Part shown: positions 19,033 through 30,700 of the stretch, piece after piece
Layout of the letters: every line of letters starts with the position of its first letter
Numbering within the stretch: position 1 is the stretch's first letter
The notes under the pieces: model-generated
Told to the model about the DNA's origin: nothing
The model's input: only the letters and a program-made list of their open reading frames with translations
Database searches by the model: none
Made by a program: the position numbers and the translations under genes
From: Paraglomus occultum
Lineage: Eukaryota; Glomeromycota; Glomeromycetes; Paraglomerales; Paraglomeraceae
Direction: 5' to 3'
Length of the DNA stretch: 47,897 bases
Assembly (NCBI GenBank): GCA_910592205.1
Contig: CAJVPJ010000084.1
Span: forward strand, 1 to 47,897

Positions 19033-21791
19033 GGCAAAGCAAGCTCGAAGAAGTTATGTGGTTTTAACGTCGTATTCTGTTACTCAGGTGTGGTGATGTT
19101 ACTATTGTCGGTGAGAAGGGTGTTTTATAGACAATCTGCTTGTACTGACTAGAATAGACGACAAGATATTTATTATATTGCAGCCAGAAATAGGAAAGCG
19201 GGAGTAATCAGTGTATCAGAATGTATGTCGAGTTTACTATCGTCAGTCTCAAGCACTCGCATAAAGGTTGTTATTTGGTTCAGTTGATACAGCTATGCAT
19301 AAGAAAGTTCACAAGCGCACGGTAGACGCCTTTTCTTTCTCTGTTAGCAAAATACACCTTTTTATTTTAGGTTAAGTTTATTATTATAGGGATAAAGGTC
19401 AGAAGTGGTCTTTCCTTCCTTTATTATAGTGATTTGTACACAGTCTTTTGATTGTTTGTTTCTGTGGAAGTTGCTTGTGCAATTTTGATATTATATTAAT
19501 TACGGTTATTATTAGTTATAAAAAATTCCCATTTCCCGTGGAGAAATGTTTATAAGGAAACTGCCACCAGCCCCTTGTTTGTATGGAACGTACATTGGAT
19601 GCATTAAATGCGACTCCCTTTTGGAGATAAAACTGTCTGATTCGCATGTTGAAACAGAAGCGTTAGATACCGATTCAATTAACCAATGCATGAAGCGTAG
19701 GGGGCCAATGGGAGTGTCGACCATGAGTAACCTGATAAGAGCATATTTGATTATTGTTTAATTGTGTAAGACCTTATTTCCCAGAGATTAAATAATCCCG
19801 AATTGATGGATTCGGGAAGGATACGAGCCTAGAAGACTCGTTCGTTATTACTCGTGACAAAATTTGACATAATAATAATAACTATAATAAAACAGTCAAT
19901 TAGTCGTCACACGTAAAGATAATTTCACATATTGAAAATTGTGATCCAATGTTAAAGGCGCATCTTTACGACCTATCTCAAGAAACGCCCTTGAAAAAAT
20001 TTTTGTTTACTGTAAAAAAATGTTATTACTGGTTGACATAAACAAATATCATTGCTTTAAATAGTTTCATTAAGATTATCAATGTCATTGTCCTCACAAC
20101 TTATTTGTATGAATGAACGAAAGAAGGTAATTGTTGAACATCTTATCGCGGAATGACCCTGTTGTACGGGAATCCGATTTGGAATGATCATTTGCCTAAA
20201 AAGCGATTATCTGATTTTCAAGTGTAAACGAAAACGTGTTTTACAATTATAGGAATTTTTTATATTATCAATGCATCTTTCATTAATCGCTTCGTTTCCA
20301 ACACTATAGTTCACAATACAGTTCTAGCTTATTACGAAATTTAAATGCAAGACTCTGTCCGTGTGTACTAGGAAGGTATTATTTTTAAAAAGATTGTTCA
20401 AAGTACTGTTATCACGCTCTTCCGGTTAAAAAAGCACAAACAAATGTTGTCTAAATAACAGTTAAGTTTTTGGGTTACAAAATCAATAATATCCAGTTCC
20501 GACTTCCTTTTTGTGATTATAAAAGTTGGGACAAGAAATGCTTGGTAACCATTGTGTTTAGATATGGTTATAGTACAGATCTTTGGAATTAGAAAATGCT
20601 GAGAATTTTGCCAAGGAGAGATTACAAGTCAAGCTATGTGTCATCTAATAATGATAAAAAATAAGGCTTGACGTACTCAAAGCTGAACGTTTAAATTTCG
20701 ATGACCACAGTAAGTTGTAATCTCTGTGCTAGATAATTCCGAAACAGAAAACGTAAATAGTGCTGAACAATAATCATTTGTAATTCCCCAACTTATTAAG
20801 TGTAAATAATTTAAACAAGAGGATTTGCTACATAGATTTCTTACAGCCAAGCGGCAGAAATAACCTGGGGTAAGACTTTTTGTAACATAATGAGGTAGAC
20901 GATAAATTTCTTACCACATTCCATGTAAATAAAATCCACCCCCCCCCCCACACACACACACTTGTAGCGTCTCAGTTTTCATACAATTCACTTATACGCA
21001 TAATAATGTCAGCAATCATATTCGAGATACGTCAATTTATCATGTTTTCTATCCAATGTGCGTATTTAAACGTGTCTTTTGTTATTGCTTTTCTCCTCAC
21101 AATTATTTACAATCTGACAATATTTACAGAATTATTGTGAGCTGAATGAGTGAATTAAATTATAAACAATGCAAAACCTAACCCGTTGATCTCAACTATT
21201 ATCCTCGTAGAGTGAAACATAACGTCATTAGTATTAAAAAATTTTTTTGTGAGTAACTAATCAAATCATTTGTATACGGTAACTAGGGTATAAATTTTGG
21301 GAAACTTCGTTGTATTGGCCAAAACCGACTTGTCGAGATTGACATTGTACTTGCCTGAAATTAACGCGATAGATGAACGGAATAATGGGAAGATAGTCTT
21401 TAGAAAATGCTACGACTATCTTGGGAAAGGGGTGTCATATTTGTCTTGCTTAAACATTTGGTACAATAAGTGGCAATGAAAAGCAATTTCATCGCCGCAT
21501 TTGCAGCAGTTTTTACTATCAACGAATCAATAGTCATTAGGTTGACAGTTTAGATTGACATTACATTTGTGAACGGTCTTAATAATAATAATAATAACGC
21601 AAGACAAAGTCTTATCATAATCAATATTTAGTCCTGATGATTCTCTTGTGGTTCAGAATAAAGCAATGTAGCAGTTGACTATTTATTGTCACTTTAAAAT
21701 AATGTAATAGATTATTATATATGTTTTATGCCTTAGTAACGTTATGATTAATTAAATAAATATCTTTTTTTCTTGGTCAAATTAAGTTAAA
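19033..21791. other. Large intergenic region without recognised gene
   Basis: About 2.8 kb of AT-rich DNA. Overlapping frames at 19512-19761 on both strands and 21297-21479 (+) have no recognisable domain. A short phrase near 21328 (ACCGACTTGTCGAGATTG) resembles the CCGACTTATCGAG units at the left edge of the window and may be a transposon relic. A C-run plus (CA)n stretch lies at 20939-20961. Confidence 0.5.
20939..20961. repeat. Poly-C followed by (CA)n
   Basis: Eleven consecutive C are followed by six CA units. Simple low-complexity sequence. Confidence 0.9.
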
Positions 21792-21865
21792 GCTTCCTTA
21801 GCGCAGTTGGTTAGCGCGCGAGTCTCATAATCTCGAGGTCGTGAGTTCGATCCTCACAGGAAGCA
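21792..21865 (+). tRNA. tRNA-Met (CAT), elongator type
   Basis: A 74-nt cloverleaf with discriminator. Acceptor arm GCTTCCT pairs with AGGAAGC over 7 bp. D-arm is GCGC/GCGC with AGTTGGTTA loop. The anticodon loop is CTCATAA (anticodon CAT) on a CGAGT/TCTCG stem. Variable loop is AGGTC. The T-arm is GTGAG-TTCGATC-CTCAC. The sequence carries good internal A and B boxes (TAGCGCAGTTGG, GTTCGATCC). No intron, and no encoded CCA, as expected in a nuclear gene. A TTTT at 21869-21872 is a plausible Pol III terminator. The D- and anticodon-arm sequence matches eukaryotic elongator rather than initiator Met. Confidence 0.96.
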
Positions 21866-22245
21866 TCATTTTGAGCTTTTCTTTCGCCCGTAAATCAATT
21901 GGTAACTCTTTTTATTTGGGTTCAACATGCTTGAATAAATCATCGAGAGGACATTAAGTGTCAACAGAAAGTTATGTTCGTACATATTACATATCAATTG
22001 TTTAGCTTCCAAGTCATATGAAAGCATATCACGTGTTGTAGACTTATAACTGGGCTTGTGTTTCAAATTTAGAAATAACTATAAACCATCGTCGTGTCAT
22101 TTTTATCATGCAAAGGCACATTTATAGTGTGAAACGGCAGTAGGTTTACTAATTGTTTATTTTGTTGTGTTGGTAATGACGTACAGTTTAGAGATTCCAT
22201 GTCTGTCTCGTAAAAATTGTTATTATCGACCAACTGCACTCATTC
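21866..22245. other. Spacer between tRNA-Met and the TXNL1-like gene
   Basis: About 380 bp containing the likely 3' UTR of the TXNL1-like gene. A 66-codon minus frame at 21866-22066 has no recognisable features and begins inside the tRNA flank, so I do not call it. Confidence 0.5.
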
Positions 22246-23668
22246 TCAAACCGCACGGCCTTCTCCCGCCTGTGCCAAATTTTCCATTTTCGTTGTTTCA
22301 ACAGGTGATCTAATAGTAAGCGCATTCACAGATAAAGGATAAATCAGTGTATTCATGTTATAATTACGTTCTCATTTAAATTGACATACCCAATGAAATG
22401 TATTCGTTTAATCTTGCTTGTTTCGGTATTCCCCAGATTATCTTGTACAAACAGCTTTTACGATTGCACATAATACCAGAGAAGAGAATGTTACTAAAAC
22501 TCCTTCAGAGTTAATATGCATGAAATTGCATTTCTCGTGCACTAACCGTAATATTATTAACATTCTGAAACTTGACAAATCTCAAGGGCACCAAGGCTTT
22601 ATCTGCGTAATCCTTCTCGCTCAACGTAAGAACCTGCGTCGCTTCAATTCTGTTAGTCTCGTCGAATCCAACGTTGAGTCTATTTGCATAGAGCTTAATA
22701 GTCTTTGGTGCATGCTCTGTCAAATTGTAGAATCAGTAAATACCCAATTGACGTCTTCTTTATATATATATGCATTACTCGTTGTATCATAGTACACTTA
22801 CCAATATCATCCGGCACTAGTTTTAGTGAATGAATTTTCACGGTTTGGCCGAATTGAACAGATATAATCAGCTGTTCGTCGACATCAGACTCTAAATACG
22901 AGTCATCATTCTTAAAGATATTCTGAACATTTTGTCCTTGTTGATTCAGACAGTTTACTTGATTGAGCACGATGAACTCGTTTATGTCAGACTATCGTGC
23001 AAAATCGGTTAATAGTCACATCTTCAGAAATTACAAAAGCGAGTCATGAAATCGCAATTACACGTACGTGATTACCAAACGTTAGCACGCTTGATCCACT
23101 TTCCTCGGGCGTACCAGCGTGTTGTCTAGTTAAAGTTTCCAACTGGTGATAGTCGGCTCCTACTATTTTAGCTATTTCCTGACCATCTTTGTAGAATTTA
23201 AAGGTTGGCCTTGACGGTTGAATTTGAGCGGCAGAAACGAAATGACGCAAAGATTAATAATGCGATAGTATAATAAGTATGGTATGTAAAAAAACTCACA
23301 TGGCCGATATTTTTTCTGCTGTTGCGATGTCCTTTGACGCATCAACGTCAACCTATAAAAATACTCATATTATGTTAGAACATAATTAATGCAAGTCAAA
23401 TCAAAATTTCCTCGAACCTTGAGAAAGGTAACATGTCGGAATGTCTTGCTCAGGCCTTCAACCTTTGGTGCAATGACTTTACAAGGTCCACACCAGTGAG
23501 CGAAGAAGTCAACAACAACCTAAGAAATATTGCCTCCAGTTATCACTCATTTTGCATGTAAGTATATTGTTTGACTGAGGAAACGCTAGCATTTCTAACC
23601 AGTTTTTTAGGAGTGTTCAGTGCCTCTCTGAATTCGGAAAGACTTGAAACTTGTTTCACGAAAGACAT
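22246..23668 (-). CDS. TXNL1: Thioredoxin-like protein 1 (thioredoxin + PITH domain)
   Basis: Redox protein associated with the 26S proteasome in other eukaryotes. Eight exons (23668-23600, 23519-23418, 23352-23300, 23209-23068, 22991-22802, 22716-22547, 22454-22390, 22309-22246) join in phase to 284 residues, near the family's 289. The thioredoxin domain (about 1-105) has the active site in '[18 protein letters not shown]', then '[20 protein letters not shown]' and the cis-proline loop '[13 protein letters not shown]'. The PITH domain (about 125-275) includes 'LNQVNCLNQ', '[20 protein letters not shown]', '[12 protein letters not shown]', '[13 protein letters not shown]' and '[18 protein letters not shown]'. 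I start exon 5 at 22991 because this gives '[16 protein letters not shown]', matching the start of PITH domains. It is the first of two plausible acceptors. The upstream spacer is 5' to a possible divergent gene. Confidence 0.94.
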
Positions 23669-24782
23669 CGTTACGTTGTTGGATAGTGAAAACTAGTGGC
23701 AAGAATTTTCGAACAAAATGTGTGTAGCGTCATTTGATTGGCCTGTTTGATGGGCCAAGTTCTCATCCGTAATCCCATTCCACCAAGTAGTAGTCGCCTC
23801 AGGTTTGGGAAGGCGTGCTGCATACATTCTATGCAAATCAGCAAGTTAAATTCGTCCAGTGTCGGATGCATATTAGATGCAGATCTAATGCTCAATTAAA
23901 GTCGCAAACCAAAGTGTACATTTTACGTACGGAGCAGACCGCACGTCCCAAGTTTCAAAACTGTGCCACCAAAGCCATATTTTACTCCTATGTAGTCTTA
24001 AACATCAAAACATTCTCACCAACTCGGGATAAACTAAAGAGAAATTTACGTGTTGACACTGAGCGCCCTTGGAAAGAAGAAATTTGACACCAAAATGTCA
24101 AATCTAAAATATTTCTCTCGCTTTTCTACTACGAGAATGAAACAAGTACATGACACGAGAGTATTAAATATTGCTGAGGAATTCAGGTGTCAAACTCCGC
24201 GAACAGAACTACAAGGAATTGGTTGTTTTGTCGCTATGGATAATATTAGGAACGATAACATTTGTGATCATTTTTCCTGTATTAGTATTAATATTAGTAT
24301 TATATTAATAGGGTTCACACCCAGCAATTGAAAATCGACGTCTTTCATCGAAGTTCATTCCCTGATAATTGGCATCGTTATTATCCGTCTTGCTCGTGTT
24401 TTTTCAATTAACAGCAATTGAGTTTACTGCTCACATTTATGTTGGGAATATAATAATAATAGGATAATGGCATCTGATGTGGAGTAGGAGGGCCATTGGC
24501 AGGTTGCCATGAAGTTGGCATCTTGCTTGTTCTTTCCAAAAATACAATTACTACATAAGTAAAGAATAGAGCAGAATCTTCTAAGTATGACATCATCTTA
24601 ACATGTCAAAATGATAATAATACAATATTGTTTATTTTATCATAATTAGTTACATTCTAATTTGTATTACCATTTATTATGATTATTGGGATGTGTTGTC
24701 AAACGTTTTTTTGCATGCCATCTCACATGTGCAATTTCACCAAATCTTTTCATTTCTTCACTTGGCATTCATTCTCACTTAT
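23669..24782. other. Region upstream of the TXNL1-like gene, with an orphan hydrophobic coding segment
   Basis: Probable promoter of the TXNL1-like gene. On the plus strand, ATG 24095 begins MSNLKYFSRFSTTRMKQ, which has the arginine/serine-rich, acid-free look of a mitochondrial targeting peptide. A different frame at about 24170-24308 reads LREQNYKELVVLSLWIILGT, then 'ITFVIIFPVLVLILVLY' and stop. That would be a single C-terminal membrane segment. I could not connect the two with splice sites of matching phase, so no gene is called. 24309-24782 shows nothing further. Confidence 0.35.
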
Positions 24783-25013
24783 ATATGGGGCATGCTGCAA
24801 CAAAACCAGACAAAGTGAACATTCTATAAATGAGAGGCTGATTATGATGTGACCAAAAAATTGACCAGGGTGACTGATGACGTTTTGAAGTAAGAATTGT
24901 GCTTATGGACTGGTTAATTTTAATGCTCACTTTATCATACTAGAAGGTGATGAATATAAACCATAATGTGATTAATATAGGATTACTCTATATATAAAAT
25001 ATAAATTGAACTG
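24783..25013 (+). mobile_element. Terminal repeat of dispersed element (copy 2)
   Basis: About 230 bp closely similar to 47669-47897. The first 51 bases (ATATGGGGCATGCTGCAACA, then AAACCAGACAAAGTGAACAT and TCTATAAATGA) are nearly identical and the rest diverged. The beginning matches the reverse complement of 5741-5838. It is followed by the open frame at 25240. I infer that it is the left end of an element whose coding region lies to the right. Confidence 0.65.
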
Positions 25014-25239
25014 ATAAGCTATAAAAATATTTATTATGAATAACATAAATAATAAACAAAAAGTAACCTACTTACTACTGTGACACTGACTACCAAGATT
25101 TTACTGATTACAATAGCAGTTTAAAAAAGCTCTGAGAGGACCTGAAGAACTCAGCAACTGAGTCTATAGAAAATAGCTGAAAAAGACAATGAGAAATAAT
25201 AATAGTCAGTAAATTTAATAAACCTCTTGACCAACCAGT

Positions 25240-25743
25240 TTGAATTTAGGACGAAAACAATTTTACTCCCAAAATAAATTACCAGTCGAACTAAATCTAA
25301 TCATTGAAGAAATGGTAGCTGCTGATTATACTCATCCTCTTCAACAGCTGGCTTACAAGGAATTAGTTGAAAGAGACCAAAAAAGAGGAGAATATTTAAA
25401 AGAAATTGCTGATTGTCAAAAACATATAAATGATTTGGAAAAAGAGGAGCGAGAATATTTAGCTAACCTTCAAGAGGCCATCAATACCAAGATGCCTGGC
25501 ATTCAAGAATGGCAAGAAAAAGCCAGAAAAGAAAAAAAAATTGAAGAAATACTTGCTAAAGAAATTAAGGAATGGCGAGAAAAACAAATCCCTAAACCTT
25601 TACCTTCTTTAGCCAAAAAACAAACCAGAGTCAAATTGTTAGCTAATAAAATTAAGACTCAATTCCAACAGGTGGTGAAATTTCCAGTATTTAAAGAAAA
25701 GCCAACTAGTTCCCATCTCTTCCTGGGATTGTGTATCTACTAA
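25240..25743 (+). CDS. Coiled-coil protein, 167 aa, probably element-borne
   Basis: An open frame of 167 codons encodes a highly charged, largely helical protein. Residues 20-110 read as coiled coil (for example 'ADCQKHINDLEKEEREYLAN' and 'IQEWQEKARKEKKIEEILAK'). A basic region 'LAKKQTRVKLLANKIKTQ' follows. No catalytic motif is recognised. The listed ATG is the first in frame, but the frame may extend by splicing. It lies 230 bp downstream of a terminal repeat shared with two other loci and immediately upstream of another broken coding stretch. I therefore infer that it belongs to a mobile element or an element-captured gene rather than a free-standing host gene. Confidence 0.45.
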   Translation: MNLGRKQFYSQNKLPVELNLIIEEMVAADYTHPLQQLAYKELVERDQKRGEYLKEIADCQKHINDLEKEEREYLANLQEAINTKMPGIQEWQEKARKEKKIEEILAKEIKEWREKQIPKPLPSLAKKQTRVKLLANKIKTQFQQVVKFPVFKEKPTSSHLFLGLCIY

Positions 25744-26317
25744 AGAAAATAAAATTTTGGTGGATATTTCATCACGAGATATATTGATCGAAGCGAGATC
25801 TGGCGATACCGACTATTTAGGGCTTACTGAAATTCCTCCAGATTGCCTCTCGTTAATCGATACAGATATTATTATCCCGAATCATGAGAACGGTCTGTTC
25901 ATAGAAAATCCTATGATAAACGTTTGTGGGTTGCATTTGGGCGGTGGTTAGGTTTAAAAGGATCCGATGAGCCAATTAAAAGAAAGCTGTGGTCAACACC
26001 TCAGTTTAAAATGGAGAAAACTTTGACATTCCCTTGTTCTTCAAGCAATAAGAATTTGCAAATAATGCTATCAAATGTAATACCCGAAAGAAAAGGCCCA
26101 CCTTATTATATCTCGTAATAATTTTCAATCCCTCGATAAGATAGCTAAGTTGATATCGGAGTGTGTCACGGATCAAGAAAACCGAACTTTAATCCATTTA
26201 GAACAACTCATCGATCAAAGTGCCGTAGCGCAAGCAACCGATGCCGCGAATGTTTATTATTTCCATACGTTGAAGCATCCATCCCATCAGAGTGACGAGT
26301 TCTGGACAACTTTATAG
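25714..26317 (+). pseudogene. Broken gene fragment of unknown family
   Basis: Three successive frames read as one protein separated by single-base shifts. The first (25714 to about 25918) has 'ENKILVDISSRDILIEARSG', 'DTDYLGLTEIPPDCLSLIDT' and 'DIIIPNHENGLFIENPMI'. The second (about 25919-26110) has 'LWVAFGRWLGLKGSDEPIKR' and 'ERKGPPYY'. The third, ending in TAG at 26315-26317, has 'SLDKIAKLISECVTDQENRT' and 'VYYFHTLKHPSHQSDEFWTTL'. The breaks lie near 25918 and 26105. I do not recognise the family, but composition and continuity across frames argue that it was once coding. Confidence 0.45.
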
Positions 26318-27197
26318 AACACTTCGGTGCATATACATTATACAACCCTCTCTCATATATAATATACTAGCTCTAACACGACGATTTGCTTTGCGAGCTG
26401 GTACCATTATCATCAGGGTTAAACCAAAGATCACCGCTTATGCATAATCGCATGGATTACAGGGCTCATGCAGATACTCGTGAACCACGTGGAAATTTTA
26501 GACACTGTTGCTCAATATGCATGGTTTTTATTGGATTGCACGACACTCAAGTTTTATCCCCGGTAAAGTAAAGCTTGATATTGACACAATTCTATGAAAG
26601 CTTAGCGTTAATATTAGCATCAGTTAATTTTAACGTAAATCGCTCGCCGTCAGGAAATCAGGTGACACATAAATTACCATCTCAGCACAAACATGTTTTA
26701 TGTAGTTTGTTGAATAGTAACTACACGATTATCTCTTTCTTTCGCGAAAAGAAATGCCAAAAAGAGGTAGTCAATGTAAAGTTTGTTCGTGGGCATTGGT
26801 TCTGCAAGACAACCGTTAATTATTGTACACGCGCATACGATATTTATTGCTTGCGATATATTCTCATGACTACTTCCCAGTTATTTATACAATAATCTAA
26901 AGACTTGATAGTATTTACGTTTGAAAAACCCCCGCTGATCAGTTCTAACAAATTTAACGACAAAAAATCCCGTATATACCGATATAATTATTTTCCACAA
27001 ATATAAACGGTTTCCTAAACACTGGGCTTTCCAAAAAAAAAAAAATTCTTTGAACATTCATCTTTCCCTTTTAAACCTAACCCTAGCATGAAAATATAGG
27101 CTTAACATTCATAATAATAAAGTTGTGTTTATAAAAGTAAGTTCACCGCTTGCTGATATTTCATTAGGATACACGCACACGCGGTTTGTCCTTTTGA
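26318..27197. other. Intergenic region, possible further coding relics
   Basis: The plus-strand frames at 26386-26571 and 26575-26895 have no domain. A short run near 26465-26560 can be read as ILVNHVEILDTVAQYAWFLL, which looks protein-like and may be more of the broken gene to the left. A poly-A run and AT-rich sequence follow. No promoter element can be assigned. Confidence 0.35.
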
Positions 27198-27647
27198 TTA
27201 TTCAGGCCCGTATGGGGATCCGCAACAAGATGAGCTCCAAGTACCGTCATAGCATTGGCACTCTGGATCTGGATCAGGGGTATCGCCACCTGGATTTCCA
27301 CCTGGATTTCCACCTGGATTTCCACAACAAGATGAGCCCCAACTACCGTCATTACATTGGCACTCTGGATCAGGATCAGGGATATCGCCACCTGAATTTC
27401 CACCTGGATTTCCACCTGGATTTCCGCAACAAGATGAGCCCCAACTACCGTCATTACATTGACACACTGGGTCAGGTATATCGCCTGGATCTCCGCAACA
27501 AGATGAGCCCCAATGACCGTCAGTGCATTGGCACTGTGGGTCAGGTAGATCGGTAGGTGCTGGGAGCGAGAAAACGACGCAGACGATTGACAGAAGAAAA
27601 GCGATTGTCAAAATTTGGAATAATTTTATTGATTTTATTGCGCGCAT
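27198..27647 (-). CDS. Secreted tandem-repeat cysteine-rich protein (CQC..CCG repeats), 149 aa
   Basis: An intronless 149-codon frame. Residues 1-27 form a clear signal peptide: basic n-region MRAIKSIK, hydrophobic core 'ILTIAFLLSIVCVVFS', with likely cleavage near residue 27. The mature part is four repeats, each with 'PDP.CQC.DG.W.SSCCG' (cysteines at 39/41/50/51, 62/64/73/74, 96/98/107/108 and 130/132/141/142). The repeats are separated by proline/glycine/asparagine linkers (GNPGG repeated three times between repeats 2-3 and again between 3-4). Sixteen mature cysteines in strict CxC...CC pairs suggest disulfide or metal-binding repeat modules. No dibasic Kex2-type site is seen. I do not know the family. 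A secreted effector, wall-associated or metal-binding role is inferred only from the signal peptide, small size and cysteine pattern. The repeat DNA leaves long overlapping frames on both strands (27125-27556 + and 27164-27454 -). I prefer this frame for its signal peptide and repeat logic. A TTATAAG box lies about 45 bp upstream of the ATG. Confidence 0.75.
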   Translation of the reverse strand: MRAIKSIKLFQILTIAFLLSIVCVVFSLPAPTDLPDPQCQCTDGHWGSSCCGDPGDIPDPVCQCNDGSWGSSCCGNPGGNPGGNSGGDIPDPDPECQCNDGSWGSSCCGNPGGNPGGNPGGDTPDPDPECQCYDGTWSSSCCGSPYGPE

Positions 27648-27702
27648 TGCGTGTCGAATTCGTGACGGTAGTGACTACAGTTTGAGTCCTCTTATAAGAA
27701 AC

Positions 27703-27734
27703 TGATGATGATGATAATAATAATAATAATAATA
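27703..27734. repeat. (GAT)n/(AAT)n microsatellite
   Basis: TGATGATGATGATAATAATAATAATAATAAT-type tract about 55 bp upstream of the start of the secreted repeat protein, within its presumed promoter. Confidence 0.9.
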
Positions 27735-30700
27735 TACATCGGAAATGTAAACGACAATGATAGAATTGTACATGCGTGGTGCGCGTACTAAGAAATTTCT
27801 GCACAGAATAAAACAGTTATGTTAAAATATCCTTCACTAAAAATAGTATCTTTATATTCAAACAACCGCGCAATCACAATGATACCAGAAACGGATTGGC
27901 GCTGTGTACCAGTTTTAAATATCAAGTAACCCTATTACTATTACTTGACTGCCATACTAATTTGACATAATAACGAATCCACAGACATCTAATACTCTCA
28001 TTCTATTACTGTTGATTTACAGAAAACGCGCATAAACTATTTCATCGCAAAAGCCTCATATTTGTAGGTTGAAATAAAGGATAAGCGTAATTCCGGCAAG
28101 CTGTTACTAAACGAAAAAACCATACAAAGAAATACTATAGTCTACTGATAATTCCAAATACAGTGGTGTGCCAAAAAAAACGACAATTTTGCATCACAAG
28201 ATTAATTAGTGTAACTCTTCATTAATTTCAGCCACAAGCACATGATTAATTGGGTATTTTTGACAATTGTGCTAAATTTAGCACGAGCTATTTAAGAGTG
28301 TCTCCTATTCAACTTCTAAAAAATCGATAATATTTACCAATAAAAATTCTGTGCAAACTAGCCTTGAATGCATCGCTTCCTTGTACTAAATTTAGTATGA
28401 GAAAATTCCGACAATAAATAGACCATCAATAAGATGACTGCTAAACCGGTTTTTTTCAAAGCTGCGAATACATTTGGTATATCGTTCATGCATTACAGTA
28501 TCTGCACCGTAATCATTTTACTTCTGGTCTTTTTTATTTGTTTGGTATAGTACACAACTGGTGTTTGTGACTCTTCTTTCATTAATAAATTTTTTATCTT
28601 GTGAATTTAGCAATTACTTCATGAGCGGTTAAAAGGTCTGATACATCTCCATTCAAAACAACCTGTCTCTCTACCATAAATTATTTGGCAAGAACGACCA
28701 ATTTTACGCGAAATGTGGATTCGAATCTATTTGATTTTCCAAACAACAAAAATAAATTTTCTCACAGAGTAACCGTTCTTCTCTTGACAGTAATTGCTTT
28801 GTAACTAACTCGGGCCTCAATAGCAGCGTTTCTTGGCACTTTCAGCATCTTATTAAGAGAATGCCAACTATGACATTGAAACTTAATCCAGCAAAAGATA
28901 CGCATTAATGAGAATTTTAATTTACAACTATCAGCGTCAAGAGTTATTACATTTTTGGCGGCAGGTGATGTAAAATACAATCACTAACAAAGATTCACCC
29001 CAAACAATCTATCAAACTTCAAGAGAAATTCCTTAAATATATGTTGGCATATCGGAATAGACGTTTTCTGTCAAGGCATTCGAGTGACTGAAATTTTTCG
29101 CCACTTGCTACACTAGCTACACTAGTGCTCATATAAGCAAAAGATGTTTTTCGGGGGAAAAGTTGGAAATTGTTCGTTTCTTTTTGCACCTCCCGACGCA
29201 TCATTGACATACAGCTAATACTGTATTTCTCGGCGCTCTCCAGCATGCAGGCTATGAACCAATTGTGACACAAAATATTTGTTGAACCTGCTTTTTTTTT
29301 TCTCCATTTGAAACACCACGAGCGACGCCGCCGCTTAGACGTAATACGTGCATGCAGACTTTTTAATATACGTACACAGCATGACGAGCCCAATGAAAAG
29401 ACAATTTACATACTCCTGTCATAATATCCTCCGCCAATATAATATACTATCTGATAACGTGTACAGTACTCATGGTATAAGACTGGTAATTTAGTCCGTG
29501 AAATTCTGATCAACATAAAATGTTATCAAGATGATTACAAGCCTACTTATTAAAGTTATACGCCCAACATAATGCTAATATAGAATAATAGTCCCCAAAC
29601 TTAACGCTGTGACCATCTAATAAGACTGCAATTTCTATGGTACGATTAATATTAACGATTACATCAGAAAGCCCTAATACTAAGCCAACCGTATGCACGC
29701 CATACAACCAAAAACGGCTACACACAAAACTCAATTCATTCTCTTTATATCATTTATTTCTTGTGTGTAACTGATGTTAACATGTATGCAAAATTCAGTA
29801 CATTAAAAGGTGACATGTGCATGGCAGTCATTTATTTCGTTGGACCCGTTTGTAGAGGCGTTGGATTCATTTGTTCACACCTTCGTGTAGCCCAGACTCT
29901 AGATGTCTTGAAATAGTTCTATGAGATGCTTTCGGCTAATTATCGTTGATGCTTTCTTTGTTGGTTCAAATCTGGCCTTCATTTTCATTCACATTCACAC
30001 GCCATAATCAAGAATCTGTATGACGAATAATACAAAAGTTTTAATAAAAAATAATACAGTTCTATGCCACACTCTCGGTATAGATATTCGCTTGTTATAA
30101 CGAATTATAGCCTAGCCAATAGATTCAAGAAGCATTAGCACAGTCGTATGGAGGGAGCGACTTTTTGGCAGCGTGTAGTACGTTGGCAATGTTCATTCAC
30201 ACGTTCCTATTATTTGCATTGTAAGAGTTGTTATAATCTTTCTTGGATTGCCTGATGCGAATATTCAGATTCGGATTGACATGTAAATGCTTCTTAACGG
30301 TGGTGATCCCCGAACAGTCTACAATGGCCAAAGCGCGAATCGCGATGTGGTAACATGATGTAGCAAATACGTGAACTAGGGATATCGGGATTGCTCACCA
30401 AACGACTGGTAAAGACGGGACGCATACGAAAATTGTTGTCGCTGACTAGAAATTATATGAATAGGTTGCGGGCAGAATCATGTTTGTGCATAAACATAAG
30501 ACGCAACGTGTGAGTGAATTACAAGTGCTATTTGAGCTTTTTGTACTCGGTGATGTAGTGTTAATAATCGCCATGACTCGGCAAAAGAAAGATTGGTGTA
30601 AAACACACGATAAAACTGCAGCTACTGTTTATTCCATGTATCGGGGTTTTTTTCCATGTCGCTTAGCCAAACTTTTTACATAACCCGTGCGTTTGTTGAA

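Noticed and set aside
27125-27556. 143-codon plus-strand frame and 96-codon minus-strand frame over the cysteine-repeat gene
   Set aside because: They arise because the in-phase DNA repeat is open in several frames. They lack a signal peptide, and the repeated peptides (HLDFHLDFH, VEIQVEIQV) look like artefacts.
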